64,000 nt of DNA from Ancylomarina euxina (GCF_003863355.1 NZ_QQWG01000001.1:434001-498000); one strand, 5' to 3'. Counted from the stretch's first letter, positions 1-10,345 are shown. Numbers and translations are program-made. The notes: a model not told the origin generated them from the letters alone.

Positions 1-1566
1 TTGAAGACCTTCACTAATGTTTCCTTTTTCGGCGATTAATTTCTTAGCGCCTTCGTAGTTTGCATCACCTTGAAGAACCATCAACATTTCACCCATAGAG
101 ATCATTGCAGCTTTCATCTTCTCGAAATCTACTTTGTACGTTCCAGTTGCCTCGTCACGAGTGAAAGCACCAGTCTCTTCAAAGTGGTAGAAACGAATCA
201 TGTTAGCTTTACCGTGAGCACTCGAAGCACCAAAACGAACTGAGCGGAATGTACTAGCCATAAAGGTAACGTAGTTATCCATTAGGTCTTTGTCTTTAAT
301 CTCGCCCCACTCAGATAATTTAGTCACCATATAAAGACCTAAAATATCAGCTTTTCCTTCTTCGATAGAAGTATAAGCATCCTTAAGGGCTTTACGAACG
401 GTTAATGTTTGATCGGCAAGTGTGTATTTGATGCCTAAACCGTGAGCCACTTCGTGAAACATCGTGTTCTCGAAGAAAGCGTCGAATTTAACGTTCTTAC
501 GTTGGCTTTCGTCAATCAAAAGGTTTGAGATAGGAACTAGAATCTTATCGAATTTAGCCTGCATTGCATTTTTCAACTGCAGTTTACGGCTACCTTTAGC
601 AAGATGTACTCTTGGGTCGTTTGGTAGGTTAATCGCAATGTTTTTGCTGCCTGCATTACAGTCTCCACCATAATAAATAACGTCATATGCATTCATATCT
701 GCATTCGCATTCGCTTTTTCAGCTTTATATTCTGCAGGAACAGGAAGACTCTCTTGTAAACGAGGAAGAAGAGCTCCAAAACGAGATAGTGTCTTAGACC
801 AAACTTTATCCTTAACCAGGATTTGAGCAGAATGGGAAGCCTTGTAACCGTAAAGTGCATCTTCGTATGTTTCAATAGGCCCAACAACAAAATCAATTGT
901 GTTGTCTTGCATATCCATCCAAGCCATATCCGAAGCTAAATAGTCATCAGTCAATAAGGCTTCAGCACGCAATTCTAAATATTTTTTCAAACCAGCATCT
1001 TCAGCTAGTTCAGCAGCTTTTAATAATAAAGCAGATGCTTTTTCAGTTTCTGTCTTATAAGCAACGTGATATGGAAGAACAACTAGTTTTCCGTTTTCGT
1101 CGCGGCGAACAACCGAATAAGTACTGCTCTTTAAATCATCCTGAATAGCATCAAACTCTTCTTTTGTCATATCAGCTGGATAAAAGTTGGCTCCAGCCGG
1201 TTTTTTGCCATAGGTGTCAATAAAAGAAGCTTGGTTATCAAGTCTGTCCCAAGGGCCATAATTGATTTTTGCATAAGCAACAGCAGCAGGATCTTTCAAT
1301 TTTGAAAGGAATTCTGTTTTGTCACCAATAGCATCTTTCCAGAAAATTTCTTCCATAATTTCTGACACTTCAATCAGAATAGGAAGCATTTGCTTTTCCT
1401 TTTCAGTAAGCAAAGAAACGTCAGTTTTCAATTCAACTTCGGCATATTGGTTTACTTTTTCCTGAAGAGGAGATACGGTTTCTTTTTTACAACATTGCTT
1501 CTCTTTGCAAGATGTAAATCCTAAACTAAAAATGGCGATTAAGGCCAGAGATGCTAGTTTGTTCAT
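1..1566 (-). CDS. Zinc metallo-hydrolase lipoprotein, M49 (dipeptidyl-peptidase III)-like, 3' end outside window
   Basis: The 522 residues in the window begin with a lipoprotein signal: a hydrophobic stretch ending in FTSC, so the mature protein should be lipid-anchored. A zinc-binding HEVAH motif lies at about H371-H375, followed by EEGKAD near residue 402, the usual place of the third zinc ligand in gluzincin peptidases. This resembles the Bacteroidota relatives of dipeptidyl-peptidase III, although M49 proper has a six-residue HExxxH motif. The start at 1566 is the ATG just before the signal peptide. The stop codon lies beyond base 1. A good promoter is present upstream (1663-1693). The peptide substrate cannot be told from sequence. 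The family call is fairly safe, the exact activity is not. Confidence 0.8.
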   Translation of the reverse strand, partial: MNKLASLALIAIFSLGFTSCKEKQCCKKETVSPLQEKVNQYAEVELKTDVSLLTEKEKQMLPILIEVSEIMEEIFWKDAIGDKTEFLSKLKDPAAVAYAKINYGPWDRLDNQASFIDTYGKKPAGANFYPADMTKEEFDAIQDDLKSSTYSVVRRDENGKLVVLPYHVAYKTETEKASALLLKAAELAEDAGLKKYLELRAEALLTDDYLASDMAWMDMQDNTIDFVVGPIETYEDALYGYKASHSAQILVKDKVWSKTLSRFGALLPRLQESLPVPAEYKAEKANANADMNAYDVIYYGGDCNAGSKNIAINLPNDPRVHLAKGSRKLQLKNAMQAKFDKILVPISNLLIDESQRKNVKFDAFFENTMFHEVAHGLGIKYTLADQTLTVRKALKDAYTSIEEGKADILGLYMVTKLSEWGEIKDKDLMDNYVTFMASTFRSVRFGASSAHGKANMIRFYHFEETGAFTRDEATGTYKVDFEKMKAAMISMGEMLMVLQGDANYEGAKKLIAEKGNISEGLQ

Positions 1567-1662
1567 TTGTTTGTCTTATTAGTTTATTGATGTTTACTTT
1601 TTTCCTTCTGCTTTAATATGAAACTATGATGTCAATAATCATTAGTTTTGTATTTTGATCTT

Positions 1663-1693
1663 CAAAAATACAAGCAAAGAATTGTAATACCAA
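1663..1693 (-). promoter_or_regulatory. Bacteroidota-type promoter for the M49-like gene
   Basis: Read on the minus strand, TTG (1693-1691) is followed after 20 bases by TATTTTTG (1670-1663). This fits the Bacteroidota -33/-7 pattern (TTG, about 20 bases, TAnnTTTG). Transcription would begin near 1656, about 90 bases before the start codon. Confidence 0.6.
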
Positions 1694-1733
1694 TACTTAA
1701 GTCTAATAAAAACAACCTAAATTTTTCTTTAAG

Positions 1734-2927
1734 ATGAACACAAGAATAATAGTTGCTGCAGTTTTGATTTTGGGATCTCTCTCATCATCATTTGCCAAGA
1801 AAAAAGAAGAAAAGAAAAGCTATCAATTTACTATTGAAAAGCAGCTGAAAGCCACGGAAGTAAAAGATCAGCATAGATCTGGAACCTGTTGGGCTTATGC
1901 CATGAGTTCTTTTCTAGAGTCAGAACTAATTCGAATGGGAAAAGGAGAGTTCGATCTTTCTGAAATGTTTATTGTGAACAGAAATTATCACCTGAGAGCT
2001 AAGGATTATGTGCGTTTTCATGGGATGAAGAGTTTCTCGGCTGGAGCTGAGGGATGGGATGCTTTAAATGTGATTAAGCAATTCGGGATACTTCCTCAGG
2101 AGGCCTATACGGGGAATACTTTTGATGAAATACTTCCTGTACATGGTGAGATGGATGCTATATTAAGTGCCTATGTTGACGCTGTTGTGAAGAATAAAAA
2201 TAAAAAAATTACACCTATTTGGATGAAAGGTTTTGATGGCGTTCTCGATGCTTACTTGGGTGAAATTCCAGAATCATTCAATTATGATGGAAAAGAATAC
2301 ACGACAGAATCATTCACCTCAGACCTAGGATTAAATATGGATGACTATGTTACCATTACTTCATATACGCATCACCCATTTTACGAGAGTTTTATTTTCG
2401 AAGGTGCTGACAACTGGTCTTTGGGTGAAGTTTTGAATGTCCCAATGAATGAGATGATGCAAGTTGTTGATTATGCAATTGAGAAGGGCTACAGTATTGC
2501 TTGGGGAAGCGATGTGAGTGAAAAAGGGTTCGCATTTAGAAAAGGGGTTGCAGTTGTACCAGAAACGGAATTAAAAAATATGGCTGATTCTGAGATTTCA
2601 AAGTGGCAGAATATAAGTAAAGATCAGAAGTCGTCTTATGGAACCGAATATCCTGTAAAGGAAAAAGAAATTACTCAAGAGATGCGTCAAATAGCATTCG
2701 ATAACTACGAGTCTACAGAGGACCATATGATGCATATTGTTGGAACAGCGAAAGATCAGAATGGGAGCAAGTATTACTTGGTGAAAAATTCATGGGGAAC
2801 CGATTTGAATTCACATGAAGGCTATTTCTATGCATCGAAAGCATTCGTAGAATACAAAAGCGTTTCAGTATTAATGCACAAAGATGCTATCCCTTTAGAT
2901 ATAGCGAAGAAACTAGGCTTAAAATAA
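1734..2927 (+). CDS. Secreted C1-family cysteine peptidase (aminopeptidase C / bleomycin hydrolase-like)
   Basis: A 397-residue protein with an N-terminal signal peptide (about residues 1-21, ending SSFA). The papain-fold catalytic set is visible: the oxyanion glutamine Q46 and nucleophile C52 in QHRSGTCWAYA, histidine H334 in DHMMHIVG, and N352 in VKNSWG. The long insert between Cys and His and the DHMMHIVG context are typical of the C1B (PepC/bleomycin hydrolase) branch rather than classical papain. Export to the periplasm or surface is inferred from the signal peptide. The gene is 15 bases upstream of a marC-like gene and may be co-transcribed with it. Confidence 0.88.
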   Translation: MNTRIIVAAVLILGSLSSSFAKKKEEKKSYQFTIEKQLKATEVKDQHRSGTCWAYAMSSFLESELIRMGKGEFDLSEMFIVNRNYHLRAKDYVRFHGMKSFSAGAEGWDALNVIKQFGILPQEAYTGNTFDEILPVHGEMDAILSAYVDAVVKNKNKKITPIWMKGFDGVLDAYLGEIPESFNYDGKEYTTESFTSDLGLNMDDYVTITSYTHHPFYESFIFEGADNWSLGEVLNVPMNEMMQVVDYAIEKGYSIAWGSDVSEKGFAFRKGVAVVPETELKNMADSEISKWQNISKDQKSSYGTEYPVKEKEITQEMRQIAFDNYESTEDHMMHIVGTAKDQNGSKYYLVKNSWGTDLNSHEGYFYASKAFVEYKSVSVLMHKDAIPLDIAKKLGLK

Positions 2928-2942
2928 ATTGAATTTTAAAAA

Positions 2943-3578
2943 ATGAATGAATATTGGACTTTTGGACTCTTGGCAGTCACCTCGTTTTTTACACTGATTA
3001 ATCCTCTTGGCGTGATGCCAATTTTTATGACGATTACAGGTGATTTGAATGCCGATCAAAGAAAGAAAACAGCAAGAAAAGCGACTATTGTTTCGTTTTT
3101 TACCCTTGTTGCATTTGCCTTTTCAGGGCAACTCTTGTTTCAGTTCTTTGGAATATCGGTTAACAGCCTGAAGATTGTTGGAGGGGTTATTTTCTTTATT
3201 ATGGGGCAAGATATGCTTCAGGCACGATTGAGTAAAATTAAGGTAAGTGATAGTGAAATTACCGAATATGTAAACGATGTTTCTATCACACCTCTTGCTA
3301 TTCCTATGATTTGTGGACCGGGAGCTATTACGAATGGAATCGTTTTAATGGAAGAAGCGGGGAGTCTTGAATCGAAGATAATTTTAGTTAGTGCGATTTT
3401 TCTGACATGTCTTTTGACTTATATTATTCTTTGGAGTTCATCCCGAATTATAAAATTCTTAGGAGATACTGGTAATAAAATTCTCATGCGCTTGATGGGA
3501 TTAATTGTGATGGTAATCGCAGTAGAATTCTTCTTTAGTGGCTTACGCCCAATTGTTCAGGAAATGCTTAAGATCTAA
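2943..3578 (+). CDS. MarC-family integral membrane protein
   Basis: A 211-residue, very hydrophobic protein with about six membrane segments. The N-terminal sequence FTLINPLGVMPIF and the central PLAIPMICGPGAI are the two conserved loops of the MarC/UPF0056 family. Family members are inner-membrane proteins of unsettled function; a role in multiple antibiotic resistance was proposed for E. coli MarC and later withdrawn. It follows the C1 peptidase by 15 bases and ends at a strong bidirectional terminator. Confidence 0.9.
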   Translation: MNEYWTFGLLAVTSFFTLINPLGVMPIFMTITGDLNADQRKKTARKATIVSFFTLVAFAFSGQLLFQFFGISVNSLKIVGGVIFFIMGQDMLQARLSKIKVSDSEITEYVNDVSITPLAIPMICGPGAITNGIVLMEEAGSLESKIILVSAIFLTCLLTYIILWSSSRIIKFLGDTGNKILMRLMGLIVMVIAVEFFFSGLRPIVQEMLKI

Positions 3579-3600
3579 ATCAGATTAGATCAAAAAAAAA

Positions 3601-3628
3601 CACCTCTCCAACAGGCGTTGGAGAGGTG
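3601..3628. terminator. Bidirectional intrinsic terminator
   Basis: A perfect 12-bp stem with a 4-base loop (AGGC), preceded by a run of A and followed by A-rich sequence. It lies between the convergent marC-like and sulP genes. The A run on the left side gives the U tract for the minus-strand transcript. Confidence 0.85.
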
Positions 3629-3670
3629 AAAAAAACTCTGCGACTTTCACCCCAGAGAAAAAAAAAGTCT

Positions 3671-5281
3671 TTATCCTATCTTTACTTTATCAGTAACAAC
3701 ATAGTAACGAGGATCGTCAATATCGCGAATAATAACAGCATTGAAACGAGAATCAGCACGTTGCAATAATGTGATACAGTCAGCACTTAGATGCTTCAAT
3801 TTAATACTTTTCCCAGCATTTTCATACTTATCTACTAAATTACTGATCGCTTCAATTCCTGAATGGTCAGCTACTCTCGATTCGATGAAATCAATTTCAA
3901 CCTCCTGAGGATCGCCATGAACATCGAATTTTGAATTAAATGTGCTGATTGATCCGAAGAATAGTGGTCCCCAAATTTCATAAACCTTCGTGCCATCTTC
4001 TCTTACCGATTTTCGGGCACGAATACGTTTTGCATCCTGCCATGCGAATACCAGAGCAGATACAATAACACCAGCCAATACGGCAATTGCAAGGTCGAAC
4101 ATGACTGTTAATCCTGTTACAAGTATAATAACAAAGGCATCGGTACGAGGAATCTTATTCATGATGCCAAAGGTAGCCCAGGCAAATGTTCCGATGACAA
4201 CCATAAACATCACACCAACCAAAGCAGCAATAGGTACCTGCTCGATAAGTGGAGAAGCAAAAAGAATAAATGCTAATAGCGTTAGTGCAGCAATAATACC
4301 AGACAAACGACCACGACCACCAGACTTAACGTTGATAAGTGATTGACCAATCATGGCACATCCACCCATACCACCAAAGAAACCAGTGACGATATTTGCA
4401 GCACCCTGAGCCATACATTCGCGGTTACCATTTCCACGAGTTTCAGTAATCTCATCAAGTAGGTTAAGAGTCATTAGGGATTCAATCAATCCGATAGCAG
4501 CAATGATAGATGCATATGGTAAGATGAATTTGATGGTCTCTAAATTCAGAGGAACCATTGTGAAAAGCTGAGACTGGAAAGTAGGTAAACCACCTTTTAG
4601 TCCTGAGCCACCACCATCACGGATAAATGAACCTACTGTACTCACATCTAATCCACCAAAAATGGCAAGTGCTGAAACAGTTAAGATCGCAGCCAGAGCT
4701 GCAGGGACTTTAGTTGTGATCTTAGGTAATAGGTACATGATACCCATGGTTAATACCACTAATCCGATCATTGTATATAAAGCACTGCCTATCAACCAAA
4801 CAGATTCTCCATCTATTTTCTGAGTAAACATGCCTAGTTGTGACATGAAAATTACAATAGCCAAACCATTCACAAAACCCATCATTACTGGATGAGGAAT
4901 GAGTCTAACGAATTTACCAAATTTGAAAACACCTGCTAAAAACTGAAAAACTCCAGCCAGAACAACGGTTGCGAATAAATAATTTAAACCCATATTTTGA
5001 ATAGGCTCGATCATATCGAGTCCCATTTGGTTACCATCTTTTACAAGACTTACCATTACGACTGCTAAGGCTCCAGTTGCTCCTGAAATCATACCTGGAC
5101 GGCCACCAAAAATAGATGTAATTAAACCAATCATGAAAGCGGCGTATAGACCAACTAATGGGTCAACACCTGCCACAAAGGCAAATGCTACAGCTTCTGG
5201 AACCAGTGCTAAGGCCACTGTAAAACCTGAAAGAATATCATCTTTTGAATTTGCGGCTTTCCGCTTAAAAAACTCTACCAT
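3671..5281 (-). CDS. SulP-family anion transporter with STAS domain
   Basis: A 536-residue transporter. The first 400 residues hold about 10-12 membrane segments with SulP/SLC26 signatures (ALVPEAVAFAFVAGVDPLVGLYAAF near the N terminus, and GGMGGCAMIGQSLINVKSGGRGRLSG in the middle). Residues from about 430 onward form a C-terminal STAS domain. The family carries sulfate, bicarbonate or other anions with H+ or Na+ in the inner membrane. The substrate cannot be assigned from sequence. It is convergent with marC and divergent from dps, and stands alone. Confidence 0.92.
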   Translation of the reverse strand: MVEFFKRKAANSKDDILSGFTVALALVPEAVAFAFVAGVDPLVGLYAAFMIGLITSIFGGRPGMISGATGALAVVMVSLVKDGNQMGLDMIEPIQNMGLNYLFATVVLAGVFQFLAGVFKFGKFVRLIPHPVMMGFVNGLAIVIFMSQLGMFTQKIDGESVWLIGSALYTMIGLVVLTMGIMYLLPKITTKVPAALAAILTVSALAIFGGLDVSTVGSFIRDGGGSGLKGGLPTFQSQLFTMVPLNLETIKFILPYASIIAAIGLIESLMTLNLLDEITETRGNGNRECMAQGAANIVTGFFGGMGGCAMIGQSLINVKSGGRGRLSGIIAALTLLAFILFASPLIEQVPIAALVGVMFMVVIGTFAWATFGIMNKIPRTDAFVIILVTGLTVMFDLAIAVLAGVIVSALVFAWQDAKRIRARKSVREDGTKVYEIWGPLFFGSISTFNSKFDVHGDPQEVEIDFIESRVADHSGIEAISNLVDKYENAGKSIKLKHLSADCITLLQRADSRFNAVIIRDIDDPRYYVVTDKVKIG

Positions 5282-5663
5282 ACTTTATCTCGTCAAAAAT
5301 TTTGTTTACAAGGGCGCAAAAGTAGTGAATTAAATTCTATCGTCGTGATCCACTCTGACTTAAATGAATAAATTTTGAGCGGAATCGATGTCGTGGCAAG
5401 TCATATATGATCGATTTTCGTGAACCAATGAATTACAGTAAAAATTTATTTTTTCTGGAATAATAGAATAAACGTCCTATTTGTACTGAATTAGTAAGGT
5501 ATATAATGCCCATCTATTAAGATATAAAAACAATCGATTTGATCTATATGTATTTTGTGCGCATATTTGCAGTGTTGATTTTGATGTGTTGTAAATGTTG
5601 AATCAACATTTATAAAATAAATTGAATTGGGCTTTTGCCTGTTACAAATAAAAATGAAATAAG
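5282..5663. other. Intergenic region between sulP and dps
   Basis: This 382-bp divergent spacer holds the dps promoter (5538-5569). I see no coding sequence or strong hairpin in the rest. Confidence 0.5.
5538..5569 (+). promoter_or_regulatory. Promoter for dps
   Basis: TTTG (5538-5541) and, after 20 bases, CATATTTG (5562-5569) match the Bacteroidota -33/-7 pattern at 7 of 8 positions in the -7 box. Transcription would begin near 5576, about 88 bases before the dps start. Confidence 0.55.
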
Positions 5664-6131
5664 ATGAAAAATTTAATAGGAATAGATCAGGAAAAAGCGA
5701 GCGTATTAAGTGCAAAATTAAACGACTTATTGGCAAATTATCAAATGTTTTACCAGAATTTGAGAGGATTTCATTGGAATATAAAAGGACGTGAGTTTTT
5801 TGAATTACACCTAAAGTTTGAAGAGTTATATAATGATGCGGTTATTAAAGTTGATGAGATTGCTGAAAGAATTTTGACCCTTGAAGCAGAACCTTTACAT
5901 ACCTTTTCAGACTACCTTAAAGTGTCAGAATTGAAAGAAGCCAAAGGCATTACGAATGGAGTAGAAGGAGTTGAGATTGTCGTTAAAAATTTCTCCTTGC
6001 TAATTTTAAAAGAGCGAGAAATTCTAAGTCTTGCAGGTGATGCAGAGGATGAGGGTACGGTTAGTCTTATGAGCGATTACATTTCTCAGACAGAAAAAAC
6101 ACTCTGGATGTTGAACTCATACTTACGTTAA
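5664..6131 (+). CDS. dps: Dps, DNA-protecting ferritin-like protein
   Basis: A 155-residue four-helix protein, the usual Dps length. The ferroxidase-site residues at the dimer interface are visible: H37 in NLRGFHWNIKG, H49, then D and E in KVDEIAERI. Dps forms a 12-subunit shell that oxidises Fe(II) with hydrogen peroxide and stores iron, protecting DNA. In many bacteria it belongs to the OxyR regulon, and an oxyR gene is present 6.6 kb downstream. Control by it is an inference. It has its own promoter and terminator, so it is monocistronic. Confidence 0.93.
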   Translation: MKNLIGIDQEKASVLSAKLNDLLANYQMFYQNLRGFHWNIKGREFFELHLKFEELYNDAVIKVDEIAERILTLEAEPLHTFSDYLKVSELKEAKGITNGVEGVEIVVKNFSLLILKEREILSLAGDAEDEGTVSLMSDYISQTEKTLWMLNSYLR

Positions 6132-6158
6132 TATAAACCTCTTTTGAAGAGATAAAAC

Positions 6159-6190
6159 AAAAGCACCACATATATACTTGTGGTGCTTTT
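6159..6190. terminator. Bidirectional terminator between dps and dxs
   Basis: A 12-bp perfect stem (AAAAGCACCACA / TGTGGTGCTTTT) with an 8-base loop. A runs on one side and T runs on the other serve both convergent genes. Confidence 0.85.
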
Positions 6191-6213
6191 TATATTTTGC
6201 CATGAGTTTGACT

Positions 6214-8115
6214 TTAGATAAGAAGTTCTTGACTTGCTACTTTAATTCCTTCTTTGTCAAACCCGCATTCTCGATACAATTCTTCTTGGGTACCATGTTC
6301 AACCCATCTGTCAGGTACACCTAGGCGTTTAATCCTGGAAGAATAGTCATTATCACTCATAAATTCCAGAACAGCAGAACCTAATCCACCAATTATAGAT
6401 CCATCTTCAATTGTGATGATATTTTGATGATTTTTGAATACTTCGTGAAGTAAATCTTTGTCGATAGGTTTAAGGAATCGCATATCGTAATGTGCAATTG
6501 AGTGCCCTTCTTTTTCTAATTCATCAATTGCATCAGAAGCTTGCATGCCAACTGGGCCAATAGATAGGATCGCTAAATCTTTTCCAACTCTCAATTTTTG
6601 TCCTTTACCAATCTCTATTTCTTTAAAAGGAGTCCTCCAATTCAACTCACGACCTGTACCTCTTGGGTATCGAATAGAGAAAGCCCCTTTGCCACCCAAC
6701 TGAGCGGTGTACATTAGGTTTCGTAATTCTTCCTCATTCAACGGAGATGATATGGTCATGTTTGGGATACAACGGAAGAAAGCTAAATCGTATACGCCAT
6801 GATGTGTTGCACCATCAGCGCCAACCAAGCCTCCTCTGTCTAAACAAAATACCACATCAACATTTTGCAAAGCAACATCATGAATAACCTGATCAAAGGC
6901 ACGTTGCATAAATGATGAGTAGATGGCACAAAAAGGTATTTTACCTTTAGCAGCCAATCCTCCAGAGAAAGTAACGGCATGTTGCTCGGCAATTCCCACA
7001 TCAAAAGCTCTATCTGGCATTTTTTCCATCATAATATTTAATGATGAACCAGTAGGCATTGCAGGTGTAATTCCAACAATTTTTTCATTTTTTTCGGCCA
7101 ATTCAACTAGAGTGTGACCAAATACATCCTGAAATTTAGGGATTTGCGGACTATCTGATTTCTTTTTAAGAATTTCACCAGTTTGAGCATTAAATTCAGC
7201 TGGTGCGTGCCAGTATGTTTGATTTAACTCGGCAGGTTCAAAGCCTTTCCCTTTTTTAGTGATGCAGTGTAGTATTTTTGGTCCTGGAATCTTTTGCAAA
7301 TCACTCAGAACTTTAACCATATGATTGACATTGTGTCCATCTACAGGTCCAAAATATCTGAAATTTAAGGCCTCAAATAAATTACTTTGTTTTAATAGAA
7401 TGGTTTTAATACCATGTTCAACCTTCTGAAATAATTTTTGAGTGTTAGGGTTCACTCGGTTAAATTTTCCAAGAAAACGCCAAACATCATTCTTTACTTT
7501 ATTGTATGTTTGCGAGGTGGTAATATCTAACAAATATTCACTCATCCCACCCACATTAGGGTCGATAGCCATATTGTTATCATTCAAAATAACTAATATG
7601 TCAGCATTATTTGTTGCTGCATTGTTTAAGCCTTCAAAGGCTAATCCTGCAGTCATCGATCCATCACCAATTACAGCGACTGTTTTTCTGTCTTTTTCGT
7701 CACTTAATTGTGCCGAAACAGCCATTCCTAATGCTGCAGAAATTGAAGTAGAGGAATGTCCAACCGTAAAAGCATCGTATTCGCTTTCCCCACGATTAGG
7801 GAATCCACTTATTCCCTTATATTTTCTGTTGGTGTGAAAAAGATCTTTTCGACCAGTCAAAATCTTGTGTCCATAGGCCTGATGGCCAACATCCCAGATC
7901 AGATTATCGTAGGGCGTATTCAAAACGTAATGTAATGCAACACTAAGCTCTACGACACCTAGACTAGCTCCAAAATGACCTGGATTACAGGAAACTTGTT
8001 CGATAATTTCCTGACGCAGTTCTGTACAAACTTGAATTAGATCATCTTCCGATACCTTTTTTAGGTCGGATGGGAAGTTGATTTGATCCAATAATGGTTT
8101 TTCAGACTTTGTCAT
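6214..8115 (-). CDS. dxs: 1-deoxy-D-xylulose-5-phosphate synthase
   Basis: A 633-residue thiamine-diphosphate enzyme that condenses pyruvate with glyceraldehyde 3-phosphate. This is the first step of the MEP isoprenoid pathway and feeds thiamine and pyridoxal synthesis. The TPP motif GDG...NDNNMAI is at about residues 150-183, and the transketolase-type pyrimidine domain ([15 protein letters not shown]) and C-terminal domain follow. Its length matches the family. It starts with [20 protein letters not shown], the conserved opening of bacterial DXS. It stands alone in this window. Confidence 0.97.
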   Translation of the reverse strand: MTKSEKPLLDQINFPSDLKKVSEDDLIQVCTELRQEIIEQVSCNPGHFGASLGVVELSVALHYVLNTPYDNLIWDVGHQAYGHKILTGRKDLFHTNRKYKGISGFPNRGESEYDAFTVGHSSTSISAALGMAVSAQLSDEKDRKTVAVIGDGSMTAGLAFEGLNNAATNNADILVILNDNNMAIDPNVGGMSEYLLDITTSQTYNKVKNDVWRFLGKFNRVNPNTQKLFQKVEHGIKTILLKQSNLFEALNFRYFGPVDGHNVNHMVKVLSDLQKIPGPKILHCITKKGKGFEPAELNQTYWHAPAEFNAQTGEILKKKSDSPQIPKFQDVFGHTLVELAEKNEKIVGITPAMPTGSSLNIMMEKMPDRAFDVGIAEQHAVTFSGGLAAKGKIPFCAIYSSFMQRAFDQVIHDVALQNVDVVFCLDRGGLVGADGATHHGVYDLAFFRCIPNMTISSPLNEEELRNLMYTAQLGGKGAFSIRYPRGTGRELNWRTPFKEIEIGKGQKLRVGKDLAILSIGPVGMQASDAIDELEKEGHSIAHYDMRFLKPIDKDLLHEVFKNHQNIITIEDGSIIGGLGSAVLEFMSDNDYSSRIKRLGVPDRWVEHGTQEELYRECGFDKEGIKVASQELLI

Positions 8116-8310
8116 TTGTTAATCAGTTTATGGTATATTGCTGTACGGATTTTGTCCGATTTTTAAAAATGGTCTAGGGGACGAAGATAGGAAAAATTGA
8201 GCAATCCCAAAGCACAGCTATTTCTGGATAGGGTATAAATAGTCAAGTTATTGCTTGATGCACGAGTGACGTATATGACATAAGATACTTAAGCGAAAAG
8301 TCGATTTGTA

Positions 8311-8341
8311 TTGTGCGCTAAACTTAGACTTTTTATATTTG
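8311..8341 (+). promoter_or_regulatory. Promoter for the OmpA-like lipoprotein gene
   Basis: TTG (8311-8313), a 20-base spacer and TATATTTG (8334-8341): a full match to the Bacteroidota consensus. Transcription would begin near 8348, leaving a leader of about 58 bases. Confidence 0.72.
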
Positions 8342-8405
8342 TTTTGAAATTTCTTAAAGTTGTAATTTGAGAAAATGGATTAGGTAATTAATTGATAATT
8401 AAGAT

Positions 8406-9410
8406 ATGAAAAGAATTAAACAGTTTTTGGTTGTTCTTGCTACAGGAAGTGTCCTTTTCTCCTGTGTACCAGCTCGTCAATATCAGAATTTAGAATCCTG
8501 GGCTAATGAAAATCAAAAGAAATATGAAGAGCTAAAGGATGCTAATCGCCTATTGATTGAAAATAATACTGAATTGGAGGGGCAACTTGAAGTTTTAGAA
8601 GATAAATACAAACGAGCTGATGAAGAATATAAAGAAAGTTCAGAGCGTTTGTTTAAGAGTAAAGAACAATTAAAACGCTGCGAAGTAAATCAAGAGGATT
8701 TGCTTGCACAGTTGGCTAAACAACAAAAAGGTAGTGCGAAGGAAGCGAAGGCTCTATTAGATCTAATTCATAAAACTCAGGATAATTTGAATTTACGTGA
8801 AGATGAGATAATGAGTTTAGAACAGGATTTGAAACGTAGAATAATAAAGTTAGATGATTTACAGAATGAAATCAATCGTCGTGATAAACGCTTGTTGGAA
8901 TTAGAAAGTGCTCTGGCAAAGAAAGATAAAGCTGTTATTGACTTGAAGAATAAGGTGATGAATGCTTTAACTGGTTTCGATAATAAGGGACTGAGTATCT
9001 CTAATCGAAATGGAAAGGTTTATGTGTCTATGGATGAAAAATTACTTTTCAAATCTGGAAGTTATACCGTTGATGTTAGAGGAGCACAAGCCTTGAAACA
9101 ATTGGCTCAGGTATTGTCTACAAATAAAGATATTAATATCGTAATTGAGGGACATACAGACAACGTACCTTATAAAGGGAGTGGTGACTTGAAGGATAAT
9201 TGGGACTTGAGTGTGAAGCGAGCGACTTCAATTGTTAGGATCTTAATTATGAATAAGGGAATTGACCCACAGAGAATGACTGTAGCAGGTAGGAGCAAAT
9301 ATTTACCAATTGTAACCAATGCTAGTGTCGAAGGAAGAAGCAAAAACCGTCGTACTGAGATTATATTGACACCTAAACTAGATGAGCTTTTCCAAATATT
9401 GGGACAGTGA
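8406..9410 (+). CDS. OmpA-family lipoprotein with coiled coil
   Basis: A 334-residue lipoprotein with lipobox LFSC at about C20. Residues 30-190 are rich in charged heptads and are probably a long coiled coil. The C-terminal third is an OmpA peptidoglycan-binding domain (VIEGHTDNVPYKG near residue 250, with NWDLSVKRA and SKNRRTEI), which binds diaminopimelate in the cell wall. It should tether the outer membrane to peptidoglycan, with the coiled coil spanning part of the periplasm. It has its own promoter. No gene symbol is safe. Confidence 0.88.
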   Translation: MKRIKQFLVVLATGSVLFSCVPARQYQNLESWANENQKKYEELKDANRLLIENNTELEGQLEVLEDKYKRADEEYKESSERLFKSKEQLKRCEVNQEDLLAQLAKQQKGSAKEAKALLDLIHKTQDNLNLREDEIMSLEQDLKRRIIKLDDLQNEINRRDKRLLELESALAKKDKAVIDLKNKVMNALTGFDNKGLSISNRNGKVYVSMDEKLLFKSGSYTVDVRGAQALKQLAQVLSTNKDINIVIEGHTDNVPYKGSGDLKDNWDLSVKRATSIVRILIMNKGIDPQRMTVAGRSKYLPIVTNASVEGRSKNRRTEIILTPKLDELFQILGQ

Positions 9411-9544
9411 TAATCTTATGATGTGATAAAGTGTTCGTGTGATAATTCGAAGATGATAGGGATTTTTCGTTACATAATATGATTGATTAGGTCTCATTAA
9501 TAAGGGTTTTTACATTATGGGCCTTATTAAAATATAAAGAAAGG

Positions 9545-10345
9545 ATGATGCAGTTTTCAGATAAGAAATTAATTATAGGAATGATTCATGTTCAGGCATT
9601 GCCCGGGACACCAAATCATAAAATGAATTTGGAGGAGATTTCGGAATTGGCAGTGAAGGAAGCCAGGCAGTATGAAAATGCTAAACTCGATGCTCTTATT
9701 ATAGAAAATATGCACGATGTACCGTATCTGAAAGGGCAGGTTGGTCCAGAAATTACGGCCGCCATGACTCTTGTGGCTAAGGCGATTCGTGATGCGGTGA
9801 ATTTACCCCTAGGCATTCAAATTCTGGCTGGAGCTAATAAAGAAGCATTGGCGGTTGCAAAATCGGCTAATCTTGATTTTATTCGTGCTGAAGGATTTGT
9901 TTTTGGTCATGTGGCTGATGAGGGGTATATCGATTCTTGTGCAGCAGGATTAATGCGATACCGAAAAATGATTTCAGCTGATAAGGTGAAGGTTTTTACC
10001 GATATTAAAAAGAAACACAGTTCTCATGCTATTACATCTGATGTGGATATTGTAGAGACTGCACATGCCGCTGAATTTTTTCTTAGCGATGGGATTATTG
10101 TTACCGGTTCATCAACAGGAAAGGCTGTAGATATTCGAGAATTGGATGCCTTAAAAGATACGGTTCGTAAACCCATATTGATAGGTTCAGGTATTACGGC
10201 AGATAATATTTCAGAGTACTGGGATTATGCGAATGCCTTTATTGTGGGCTCTCATTTTAAAGAATCAGGTTATTGGATGAATCCAATTTCAGATGAGCGA
10301 TTATCGGTCTTTATGGAGAAAGTTGACGTATTGAGATCTAGATAA
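9545..10345 (+). CDS. BtpA/SgcQ-family TIM-barrel protein
   Basis: A 266-residue protein of the BtpA family (IGMIHVQALPGTP at the N terminus, DALIIENMHDVPY, SSTGKAVD, and PILIGSGITADNI near the end). BtpA was found as a factor stabilising photosystem I in cyanobacteria; SgcQ-like members occur in sugar operons. Neither role is likely in this organism, so the function is open. A TIM-barrel phosphate-binding loop (GSGIT) is visible. The start could be either of the two adjacent ATG codons (9545, 9548). A 9-bp hairpin (9497-9505 with 9532-9540) sits just before the start. Confidence 0.85.
   Translation: MMQFSDKKLIIGMIHVQALPGTPNHKMNLEEISELAVKEARQYENAKLDALIIENMHDVPYLKGQVGPEITAAMTLVAKAIRDAVNLPLGIQILAGANKEALAVAKSANLDFIRAEGFVFGHVADEGYIDSCAAGLMRYRKMISADKVKVFTDIKKKHSSHAITSDVDIVETAHAAEFFLSDGIIVTGSSTGKAVDIRELDALKDTVRKPILIGSGITADNISEYWDYANAFIVGSHFKESGYWMNPISDERLSVFMEKVDVLRSR

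Noticed and set aside
3990-4346. 118-codon open frame on the plus strand inside sulP
   Set aside because: It is antisense to a strongly conserved transporter, has low-complexity composition and no initiation or family signal; the same holds for other antisense frames over dxs, tig, clpX and the rod genes.
9497-9540. Hairpin before the btpA-like gene as terminator of the OmpA-like gene
   Set aside because: A 9-bp stem exists, but no U tract follows and it ends five bases before the next start; at most it influences translation.
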